From the NCBI GenBank assembly GCA_003354225.1, contig PIVH01000352.1, positions 1-6,152 on the forward strand: a stretch of 6,152 nt of DNA, read 5' to 3'. This DNA comes from Globobulimina sp. Its lineage: Eukaryota; Foraminifera; Rotaliida. How positions within the stretch are numbered: the first letter of the stretch is position 1; each line of letters begins with the position of its first letter. The translations under genes and the position numbers were made by a program. A model generated the notes under the pieces. That model saw nothing but the letters and a program-made list of their open reading frames with translations, searched no databases and was not told the DNA's origin. Positions 1 to 6,147 of this stretch are shown here, in pieces.

Positions 1-2
1 TT

Positions 3-263
3 GAAAGGCCTTATATAACGGTTGGTATGCTAGCGGTTGTTATTTTGTTATTACTGACGATGACTTCATTATCATTTCTAAAAAAGAAAATGGGAAAAAA
101 GTGGCAACAATTGCATAACTGGGTTTATTTAGCCTTATGTTTGGTTAGCCTACATTTTTATTGGTCAGTAAAGTCTGAGGTTATTGAGCCAAGCATTTAT
201 ATCGCCATAAGTTTATCGTTACTCTATCTTCGAAAACATAAAATAATTCGCTGGTTTAAATAA
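3..263 (+). CDS. msrQ: MsrQ C-terminal part (haem-binding membrane subunit of MsrPQ), cut at the left edge
   Basis: MsrQ is the b-type-haem inner-membrane protein that passes quinone-pool electrons to the periplasmic methionine sulfoxide reductase MsrP. The frame is open to the left edge, and 86 codons remain before TAA; family members are about 200 residues, so this is the C-terminal 40%. The visible signature is RPYITVG opening a hydrophobic helix, then a basic loop GKKWQQLHNWVYL, then LHFYWSVK, followed by a last hydrophobic helix and a basic tail. This follows E. coli MsrQ closely. The two histidines, in QLHN and LHFYW, are 13 residues apart, matching E. coli haem ligands H151 and H164. 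The ATG at 27 is internal, not the start, because the conserved RPYITVG lies upstream in frame. The frame is undamaged. The gene is bacterial (gammaproteobacterial in character), unlike everything downstream. Family assignment is strong; whether it truly belongs to this genome is doubtful. Confidence 0.93.
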   Translation, partial: ERPYITVGMLAVVILLLLTMTSLSFLKKKMGKKWQQLHNWVYLALCLVSLHFYWSVKSEVIEPSIYIAISLSLLYLRKHKIIRWFK

Positions 264-413
264 CGCATAAATAGGTTTTGTGTAAATTCAAGCTGCTTCT
301 AAATCCACAAAATTCTGTTCTATTGGTTACTCATCGTAGCAGAATAACCACTCATCGCAGTCACAATGTTTATTCTTAATTAAACTTGTCGAAATGTTTC
401 AATCGTAATAATG
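264..413. other. Non-coding stretch; probable bacterial/eukaryotic junction zone
   Basis: No convincing reading frame, RNA gene or bacterial terminator hairpin is visible after the msrQ stop. The stretch is AT-rich and holds only a short direct repeat. Because msrQ to the left is bacterial and the genes to the right are eukaryotic, the change of origin should fall here or slightly further right. I cannot place the exact join, since no sharp change in base composition is visible by eye. Confidence 0.4.
329..357 (+). repeat. Short direct repeat ACTCATCG, 21-nt period
   Basis: ACTCATCG occurs at 329-336 and again at 350-357. Each copy is followed by a near-identical TAG/CAG. The bases before the two copies, GGTT (325-328) and AACC (346-349), are complementary, so a weak hairpin is also possible. 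It lies in the suspected junction zone. It may be a chance or local duplication, and no function is evident. Confidence 0.4.
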
Positions 414-668
414 TTAATGAGTCAAAATAATTATAAAACTCATTTTTGGTGAGTAATAAATCAATATTCTATGAGAATCCATATTTGTGGTCGTTGACAA
501 TGAATCAAACATCAATGAAGATATAAAATGGCGCGACTTCCAAAAATATGTTAATGTAAATACAAAAACCAACATCAAACCAATCAATGCTTTGCATCCA
601 TTCCGCCGGCGCCATGATGGTGTCTTATTTGTTTTTTTTGAAAGTAATTCTGTTGTTTCCATCATCAA
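414..668 (-). CDS. Possible first exon of a type II membrane protein, unidentified
   Basis: On the minus strand an ATG at 666-668 (with further ATGs directly after it) opens 84 codons. The order of features suits a Golgi-type type II membrane protein. A short polar N-terminus with basic residues (SWRRRNGCK) is followed by one hydrophobic span (about residues 28-43, ALIGLMLVFVFTLTYF), then WKSR and a polar stretch. The GC-rich patch at 603-613 is accounted for by the arginine codons of the basic flank. The final residues after about position 75 look like read-through into an intron; a minus-strand GT shortly before the stop could be a donor. The start lies 33 bp from the divergent ATG at 702. 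I recognise no family. A glycosyltransferase N-terminus is one possibility, by architecture only. It may equally be a chance frame in a 5' region, and if the junction falls nearby the rest of the gene is absent here. Confidence 0.35.
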   Translation of the reverse strand: MMMETTELLSKKTNKTPSWRRRNGCKALIGLMLVFVFTLTYFWKSRHFISSLMFDSLSTTTNMDSHRILIYYSPKMSFIIILTH

Positions 669-670
669 AC

Positions 671-683
671 TCTTTTTCCTCAG
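671..683 (+). promoter_or_regulatory. Possible 3' splice acceptor in the 5' leader of the next gene
   Basis: A pyrimidine run ending in CAG (TCTTTTTCCTCAG) sits 18 bp before the ATG at 702. It resembles a eukaryotic 3' splice site, for a 5'-UTR intron or trans-splicing. The pyrimidine run is the only evidence. It also conflicts partly with reading the opposite strand as an exon start at 668. Confidence 0.2.
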
Positions 684-701
684 TAAAGTTTTCCGTCAAT
701 C

Positions 702-3695
702 ATGTCGATAAATAATACAGATCGCCTTGATCACAATGACGATAGCATCTCAGAGTCAGAATATGGCCACAGCGGACATGCAAATGATAACGGCATAATG
801 TCATGTTGTAGAAAAATTAGAAATAAAATATCACCATACGCAGCATATGAACCATCATTCGAAAGCCAACATTCTATATCAATTTCATCTAAAACACTCG
901 AATCAGTCCAAGATGCAATTGAGTGTAAAATTAGTTTATCCAAAGCCAAATTACATAGATATTTAACAACACCAAATTGGGGACCAAAGAAGAAATTTGC
1001 TCCATACAATATATTTAATTTCCCTCTGGATCTTTTTAACGATTATGGCATTGGAACAAAATTATATTTTGAATTCGTTGCAAAATTATTATATTTAACT
1101 TTATTTATTTCAATATGTTACATTCCAATTTATTGTATGTTATATTCTGTTGGTAAATTAAATAAATCATCAAGTTTTGAGCAATTCTCATTGGGCAATT
1201 TAGGTGATTTTAATAATTCAAATAATTCGAATGATAATGTTGTAAATATATCCGCCATCGGAATATCATTAACGTATCGTCAGATAAATAGTTACATTGC
1301 GTATACAGATTTTATTTGTATATTGTTATTACTTTTATTTATTATTTGGTTTGAATCGACATTAAAAGTCAAAGAGAAAGAATATGACGATATGACAACC
1401 ACAGTCAGTGACTTCAGCGTCGAAGTCTTAAATGTGCCATTAAATATATCCTCGAGACGGTCATTAGCTCAGTTCTTTGAAGAAAGATGGGGTCCAATTA
1501 TGGATGTTTCTATTTGCTATAACGATGGACATATTGTTAAAATGTACCAACAACATTCAAAAATAATTAATCAATTCACAAAATCCAAAGTTTTATATTC
1601 AAAAGCAATTAAAGCCAGTGCACGAGCTAAGGAAACAAATAAATTACACAGATTACAAACTAAATTAGATAAATCTGCATTGAATATGTTACAATTCGCA
1701 CAGGAATTCAATAACGGAGACAAGCACTGCGTTAAAGCATATGTTACATTTGAAAACGAACCAGAAAGAAATAATTGTTTGCGGGAATACCATCGTCTGC
1801 AATTTAAATATTGTTGCAAAAAGAACCCTCGTTTTGTGTTTCAAGATCATTCTTTGCAGATTTGTAAACCGCCGGAACCATCAAATATATTATACTTAAA
1901 TCATGGTTATAGTGGAACAAATTTATTTTTTCGTAGAAAGCTAACGACGATATTATCTACATTGATAATTATCGCTTCGTTTGGTTTAATATTTACAGCT
2001 CAATATTTATCAAACTCATCTAAAATTGACACAGCTCAATGCGATGAAAGTATTGTGTATGATGCGGCAGATAACAATAATTGTTATTGTTTTGGTATTG
2101 GGATTAAAGCAGCAATGACAGATTTGTTATGTTCCGAATATTTTAATTCATATTTACAAGCACAAGGCTTTAATATTTTGTCATCATTTATTATAATTTT
2201 AGTCAACTTGATATTGACAAATGTTATTTATAATTTGGTGGAAAAGGAGAAACATTTTACAGTCTCTCATCATCAAAGTGCATTGGCTACAAAAATCTTT
2301 TTCTCGCAATTTATGAACACGGCATTAGCGATTTTAATTATAAATTGTAACTTAAATTCGTTAAATATTGGCATTGGGAATATATTTGCTGGTGAGTATG
2401 ATATTAACTTTACGTATAAATGGAGTGAAAATGTTGGAAATTCGATAATTATTACAATGTTAATGGGTTGTTTTAATCCTCATTTGCTGCCAATATTAAT
2501 GATGAAATATAAGCGTAGAAAACGTGAAAATGCATTAGAAACTGTTTCGACACAAAATGAATTAAATGAACAATGGAGTGGGGAAACCTTTACGTTGGCG
2601 GATAGATTTGGGAATTTGTCCTGCAAAATATGTGTTATTTTATTATATACACCGTTATTGCCATTATTATGGTTCATATTATTGATAACATGTTGCGCGA
2701 CATATTGGTTTAATAAGATATTTTTTTTGCGAGTTGCAAAATTGCCACCAAAATATGATACAAAATTAGCGCATTCTGCTGTATATTTTGTGAAAATCGG
2801 AATTTCGTTACATTTGATTATGGCAATTTGGGTTTTTGGTTCAAAATATCGCGATCCACAGTATTTAGATTTAGATTCTAATAAATATCTATCATTTATT
2901 TATATTGATCGATATGATGCAATCTTTAAAATTATATTCAATTTAAATTCTTTACCGTTTTTTTTATTATTTGTATTGTTACATTTAATAAATATTTTTG
3001 GTAAATTTATTAAAAATTATATTTGCTGTTCATCAAAAAAATTTGAAGATGAAGCAGAATTATTACCATTCTCGCAAGAATATGTACAAAGTGAGAATAT
3101 GGAACTTTATTTATTGTGTCATCAACCGACGCTAAAAAATGCGTTTGGCGCTGGTTTGTTACCAATTGAAAATATATTAAATAAAACACAATTAGAATGT
3201 GCAGAAATTGCATACAAGAAACGTTTAGCAAAAGAAATGATTGATGAACTGATGAATGTTGATATAGAAACTGAAACGGATGACACATTAAATAAAAACA
3301 ACAAAGATATGCAATTTTTGAATGTTTCGCCAGAATTCTGGAACATACGAGAAGTTGGAGTGTGGCTAGAAAGACTAAAATGTGGCAAAAAGTATATGTA
3401 TCAATTTATGTTTAAAAAAGTTAACGGTCAAAGATTATTAAATATTTCTGATACATTTCTTGAAGAAGTGATTGAAATAAAAAATTTAGTGCATAGGAGT
3501 AAGATATTAAAAGCTGTGCGAAAATTAAGAATTAAAGCCGGATTTGATCCTTCTTTGTTTCAACGAAAATTAACAAAACAAGAAAGAAAAGAATTGGAAA
3601 CAGTTGAATTGGAAAATTATACCAGACATTTAATACTAACTGATAAATATACTCGATTTGCTAAAGACTGTCAAAAAGAAATTGAAAATGTTTAA
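702..3695 (+). CDS. OSCA/TMEM63-anoctamin-like multipass membrane protein with RRM-like loop and C-terminal SAM domain
   Basis: This is a complete 997-residue frame without introns. Residues 1-100 are polar and cytosolic. FPLDLFNDYGIG (about 107-118) leads into two hydrophobic spans, 122-150 and 197-217. A cytosolic domain at about 236-385 follows: it opens like an RRM (DFSVEVLNVPLN, then FFEERWGPIMDVSI), has a helical basic insert at 300-335, and closes with VKAYVTFENE. This matches the arrangement of the PHM7-type cytosolic loop of OSCA/CSC1 proteins. Seven further hydrophobic spans follow (about 413-435, 486-510, 527-550, 577-600, 642-668, 690-713, 737-766), with EKEKH and FFSQFMNTA between and within the middle ones, as in many protist members. 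The loop at 437-478 has four cysteines (447, 461, 463, 477), possibly disulphide-linked. A SAM domain spans about 878-944 (FW, VGVWLERL, GQRLLNIS, HRSKIL), followed by a charged tail. Relatives act as mechanosensitive cation channels or lipid scramblases; which applies here is unknown. Nine predicted spans are fewer than the 10-11 of OSCA/anoctamins, so one may be missed. Confidence 0.7.
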   Translation: MSINNTDRLDHNDDSISESEYGHSGHANDNGIMSCCRKIRNKISPYAAYEPSFESQHSISISSKTLESVQDAIECKISLSKAKLHRYLTTPNWGPKKKFAPYNIFNFPLDLFNDYGIGTKLYFEFVAKLLYLTLFISICYIPIYCMLYSVGKLNKSSSFEQFSLGNLGDFNNSNNSNDNVVNISAIGISLTYRQINSYIAYTDFICILLLLLFIIWFESTLKVKEKEYDDMTTTVSDFSVEVLNVPLNISSRRSLAQFFEERWGPIMDVSICYNDGHIVKMYQQHSKIINQFTKSKVLYSKAIKASARAKETNKLHRLQTKLDKSALNMLQFAQEFNNGDKHCVKAYVTFENEPERNNCLREYHRLQFKYCCKKNPRFVFQDHSLQICKPPEPSNILYLNHGYSGTNLFFRRKLTTILSTLIIIASFGLIFTAQYLSNSSKIDTAQCDESIVYDAADNNNCYCFGIGIKAAMTDLLCSEYFNSYLQAQGFNILSSFIIILVNLILTNVIYNLVEKEKHFTVSHHQSALATKIFFSQFMNTALAILIINCNLNSLNIGIGNIFAGEYDINFTYKWSENVGNSIIITMLMGCFNPHLLPILMMKYKRRKRENALETVSTQNELNEQWSGETFTLADRFGNLSCKICVILLYTPLLPLLWFILLITCCATYWFNKIFFLRVAKLPPKYDTKLAHSAVYFVKIGISLHLIMAIWVFGSKYRDPQYLDLDSNKYLSFIYIDRYDAIFKIIFNLNSLPFFLLFVLLHLINIFGKFIKNYICCSSKKFEDEAELLPFSQEYVQSENMELYLLCHQPTLKNAFGAGLLPIENILNKTQLECAEIAYKKRLAKEMIDELMNVDIETETDDTLNKNNKDMQFLNVSPEFWNIREVGVWLERLKCGKKYMYQFMFKKVNGQRLLNISDTFLEEVIEIKNLVHRSKILKAVRKLRIKAGFDPSLFQRKLTKQERKELETVELENYTRHLILTDKYTRFAKDCQKEIENV

Positions 3696-3897
3696 CAATT
3701 GCAATTAAATTTGATGTGTATTATATATGTTTGTTTTGATTTGGTTTATATTTAAGGAGGGATGATTTAATTAGCGTTTTCTTATTACTACTTTCGAAAC
3801 AATGCAACTTTGTAAGTGTGGTTTTTTTTGATTCCTCAAAACTTTTAATTTCATAAAAACAGTACTTTTTTTAGATTTTTTGGATTTCCGTGAAAAA

Positions 3898-3951
3898 AAT
3901 AATTCACATGATTCCATTAAAAACAATAATTCCCATGATTCCCTTGAAAAA
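3898..3951 (+). repeat. 27-nt tandem units inside the left arm
   Basis: Two adjacent 27-nt units, 3898-3924 and 3925-3951, share AATAATTC, then A or C, then CATGATTCC and an A-rich end. A third unit begins (AATAATTC from 3952) and then diverges. The right arm holds about three versions of the same unit on the opposite strand (roughly 3978-4058). The arms therefore differ in unit number, which explains the asymmetric centre of the inverted repeat. Confidence 0.75.
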
Positions 3952-3999
3952 AATAATTCTTTTCAACTTTTTCCGTCTTTTTTTCAAGGGAATCATGGG
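3932..3999. repeat. Nested perfect 22-bp hairpin at the centre of the inverted repeat
   Basis: CCCATGATTCCCTTGAAAAA with two more A (3932-3953) is exactly complementary to 3978-3999, around a 24-nt loop at 3954-3977. The first part of the left half (3932-3945) can instead pair with 4012-4025 as part of the outer arms. Two mutually exclusive foldings of the centre are therefore possible. Confidence 0.8.
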
Positions 4000-4193
4000 A
4001 AATTTTTTTTTAAGGGAATCATCGGAATTATTGTTTTTAATGGAATTATGGGAATTATTTTTTCACGGAAATCCAAAAAATAGAAAAAAAGTACTGTTTT
4101 TATGAAATTAAAAGTTTTGAGGATTCAAAAAAAACACACTCACAAAGTTGCATCGTTTCGAAAGTAGTAATAAAAAAACTTGGCACAAAAAGC

Positions 4194-5396
4194 ATGTCAG
4201 ACAACAAAGAAGAAGAACGCAAAGAGATCGAATTAAATGGTTGTGATGATTTCCATGTTCATTTGAGAAATGAAGAGAGTTTACCATTATTAGTGGAACA
4301 TGCCAGTATTCAAATTGAACGAGGATTGGTAATGCCAAATACGAAACCGCCGATATTGAATGTAGGTGATGCAGAAACATATTATAAAACCATACTAAAA
4401 TACATCCCCAATGGACAATCATTTGAACCATTAATGACATTATATTTAACCGATTCGACCACAATTAATGATGTATATGATGCGTATAAATCCGATATTG
4501 TATATGCATTCAAATTATATCCCAAAAATGCAACAACAAATTCAAAGTTTGGTGTTGCAAATATTAAATCAGAAAATATAAAAAACATTTTAAAAGAAAT
4601 GGAGAAATACGGATTAATATTATGCGTTCACGGCGAATGTAATATAAATGATAAAACAAATCAATTTATTGATATTTTTGAGAGGGAGCATGCGTTCGTT
4701 GATAACGAATTGAAATATATTTTATCGGAATTTCCAAATTTAAAAGTTGTTTTGGAACATGTTACGACGAAAAAATCCGTTGATTTTATTATGGATTATT
4801 ATCAAAACAAAGAAGATAAATCGAAATTAAATATTGCAGCAACAATTACAGCGCATCATTTACTCAATAATCGGAATAATATTTTTGAAGGAAATAAAAT
4901 CAATCCACATTTATTTTGCTTACCAATTTTAAAAACGAAGAATGACCAAATTGCGTTAATAAATGCAGCAATTAGTGGTTTACCATATTTTTTTGCTGGA
5001 AGCGACAGTGCGCCGCATACTAAAAATACAAAAGAATGTTCGCATGGATGTGCTGGAATATATACAATGTACAATATTGTGAGTTTATATGCGGAAACAT
5101 TTGATAAATATAATGCTATGCATCAATTAAATTCGTTTTTAACTCAGTTTGGTGCCGCCTTTTATGGGGTTGAACGGAATAAAAATAAAATAAAATTAAT
5201 TAAAAAAACAACTAAAATTGTTGACTCATTTAATTATATTAATAATGATGGTTTAGTGCCTTTTATGGCTGGTGATGAGTTAAAGTGGTGTTTACAAAGG
5301 CAATTAAAATATGAATATCATGCTGAAAAAGTATATGAACCAAAAGGAAGTCTGTTAAAAAAAATTAATGATTGTATTGATGTTGTTAATACTTAA
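4194..5396 (+). CDS. pyrC: Dihydroorotase, class II (PyrC/URA4 type), complete
   Basis: The enzyme reversibly cyclises carbamoyl-aspartate to dihydroorotate, the third step of pyrimidine synthesis, and is expected in the cytosol. The 400-residue frame aligns with E. coli PyrC (348 residues) from end to end. Metal and catalytic residues are all present: H21 and H23 in DDFHVHLR, carboxylatable K107 in FKLYPKNATT, H146 in VHGE, H189 in EHVTT, and D271 with H275 in GSDSAPH. The flexible substrate loop keeps T114-T115. Other family marks are VMPNTKPP (46-53), PLMTLYLTDS (79-88), HLFCLPILK (239-247) and GCAG (285-288). The extra length is a charged N-terminus (1-15), small Asn/Lys-rich insertions near 150-158 and 202-212, and a longer C-terminus. 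The ATG at 4194 is chosen because the conserved DDFHVH begins 17 codons later. It is a stand-alone enzyme, not fused as in animal CAD. Its ATG is 14 bp from the inverted repeat, so its promoter must overlap that element. Confidence 0.97.
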   Translation: MSDNKEEERKEIELNGCDDFHVHLRNEESLPLLVEHASIQIERGLVMPNTKPPILNVGDAETYYKTILKYIPNGQSFEPLMTLYLTDSTTINDVYDAYKSDIVYAFKLYPKNATTNSKFGVANIKSENIKNILKEMEKYGLILCVHGECNINDKTNQFIDIFEREHAFVDNELKYILSEFPNLKVVLEHVTTKKSVDFIMDYYQNKEDKSKLNIAATITAHHLLNNRNNIFEGNKINPHLFCLPILKTKNDQIALINAAISGLPYFFAGSDSAPHTKNTKECSHGCAGIYTMYNIVSLYAETFDKYNAMHQLNSFLTQFGAAFYGVERNKNKIKLIKKTTKIVDSFNYINNDGLVPFMAGDELKWCLQRQLKYEYHAEKVYEPKGSLLKKINDCIDVVNT

Positions 5397-5453
5397 AAAT
5401 ATTTTTTGATTTATTATTAATATAACTCAGCATTTTCTTTTAACTCTGACACA
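5397..5453 (+). promoter_or_regulatory. 57-bp gap: dihydroorotase 3' end and channel 5' leader
   Basis: Only 57 bp separate the TAA of the dihydroorotase gene from the ATG of the channel gene. The gap is A/T-rich (TTTATTATTAATATAA, 5410-5425) and then pyrimidine-rich (CTTTTAACTCTGACACA before the ATG). It must hold both the upstream 3' end and the downstream promoter or leader, which points to a compact genome. No clear AATAAA signal is seen. Confidence 0.4.
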
Positions 5454-6098
5454 ATGGCAACTTCGAATTCTGCTCCTAAGTATTCCACATTTTCAGCATC
5501 AACAGTCCAGCCATCCAATCTTGATTGCAAGCACGAAAGCCAATGGAACCAATGTTGTTGTTTTTTGTGTAGATTATCATCGTCGTTTATCCTCCATCCC
5601 GTAGGTCCTTTTCGCGCAATCTGGGATGGCGTTGTAATGGTATTACTCATTTACACATCGATCGAAATACCATATGCATTTGCATTTGGCCAATCAACCT
5701 ATATTCTCTGGATTGGTTTATTTGTTGACTGTATACTATTCACTGACATTTTATTCAATTTCCATACTGCATATTTTGACAAATATGATAATTTGCGGCT
5801 AGTTACAAATAAGAAATACATCTGTCAGAAGTATCTGAGAACGTGGTTTCTTATCGACTTTGCAACCTGCATTCCCTTTGAATTTATAGATTATAATCAA
5901 AATATGAATAATGTGTACGATGCCGATTCATCATCCGATGCGTTAATGTATATTAAAATACTGCGCATTTTCAGATTATTACGGATAATTAAACTATTTC
6001 GTTTATTCAAAATTGTCAAAATATTTGATGTTTTCAACCCTACAAACCACCAAATGCACGCTGTTGTTTCTCTACGTACTGACTCGATTTGGATATAA
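5454..6098 (+). CDS. Voltage-sensor part (S1-S4) of a CNG/HCN/KCNH-like cation channel; 3' part not seen
   Basis: The 214-codon frame encodes the first part of a six-helix channel subunit of the plasma membrane. ILHPVGPFRAIWD (46-58) precedes S1 (about 57-78), as in CNG/HCN/KCNH channels. S2 is about 84-106 (DCILFTDILFNF, with acidic D92 and D98). S3 is about 127-145 (WFLIDFATCIPFEF, with D135). S4 is about 164-191 with basic residues every third position: K168, R171, R174, R177, K180, R183, K186 and K189. A regular eight-charge S4 strongly supports voltage sensing. The short N-terminus has a cysteine cluster, CCCFLC (34-39). After FNPTNHQ (194-200) the similarity fades and the frame stops, with no S5, pore loop, S6 or cyclic-nucleotide-binding domain. 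Most likely an intron starts after about residue 195 and the rest lies beyond the window. A pseudogene or frameshift is possible. Ion selectivity cannot be judged without the pore. Confidence 0.88.
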   Translation: MATSNSAPKYSTFSASTVQPSNLDCKHESQWNQCCCFLCRLSSSFILHPVGPFRAIWDGVVMVLLIYTSIEIPYAFAFGQSTYILWIGLFVDCILFTDILFNFHTAYFDKYDNLRLVTNKKYICQKYLRTWFLIDFATCIPFEFIDYNQNMNNVYDADSSSDALMYIKILRIFRLLRIIKLFRLFKIVKIFDVFNPTNHQMHAVVSLRTDSIWI

Positions 6099-6147
6099 TT
6101 ATAACAAATATCTGTACGTACAAACCTGCAAAATGTGCAAATATTAG
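6076..6147 (+). other. Possible 72-nt intron at the right edge
   Basis: A GT at 6076 (CTAC|GTACTG) and an AG at 6146-6147 (ATATTAG) would bound an AT-rich 72-nt intron containing the in-frame TAA at 6096-6098 and an ATAACAA that could serve as a branch site. Other donors nearby (for example the GT within GATGTTTTC, about 6030) fit as well, and too little sequence follows to test the reading frame. This is a guess to explain the missing channel pore, not a firm call. Confidence 0.25.

Larger units (their letters stand above)
3776..4179. repeat. 404-bp imperfect inverted repeat (foldback/MITE-like element)
   Basis: The left arm at 3776-3945 pairs with the right arm at 4012-4179 with about nine mismatches and two single-base indels, roughly 94% identity by hand alignment. 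Perfect blocks include TTATTACTACTTTCGAAAC at 3782-3800 (partner 4155-4173) and a longer run around 3834-3872 containing CATAAAAACAGTAC. The 66-nt centre holds a second, nested stem. The element fills almost the whole 498-bp gap between the SAM-domain gene and the dihydroorotase gene. No transposase is present, which fits a non-autonomous foldback element. A clean target-site duplication is not visible; the flanks TTAGC (3771-3775) and TTGGC (4180-4184) match at four of five bases, which is weak. If transcribed, it would fold into a long hairpin RNA. Confidence 0.85.

Noticed and set aside
487-711. Plus-strand 74-codon frame overlapping the start of the large membrane protein gene
   Set aside because: It starts only at a GTG, is out of frame with the gene, has no recognisable motifs, and lies antisense to the better minus-strand candidate.
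3932-3999. Rho-independent terminator at the central hairpin
   Set aside because: The neighbouring genes are eukaryotic, the stem is AT-rich with no GC-rich core, and it sits in the centre of a much larger inverted repeat.
3880-4105. Two overlapping plus-strand frames of about 70 codons inside the inverted repeat
   Set aside because: They are products of the 27-nt repeat units, whose length is a multiple of three. The proteins are low-complexity Asn/Ser/Lys and Phe/Ile runs, and one frame begins at a TTG.
3776-4179. CRISPR array or phage attachment site as an explanation of the repeats
   Set aside because: The repeats are inverted arms plus directly adjacent 27-nt units without spacers, in a eukaryotic context, with no cas or integrase gene nearby.
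3771-4184. Target-site duplication TTAGC/TTGGC flanking the element
   Set aside because: Only four of five bases match and the element's ends are uncertain by a few bases, so it cannot be told from chance.
4108-4464. Minus-strand 118-codon frame over the right arm and the dihydroorotase start
   Set aside because: It is antisense to a clearly conserved enzyme and shows no family features. Similar antisense frames occur throughout the long genes here.
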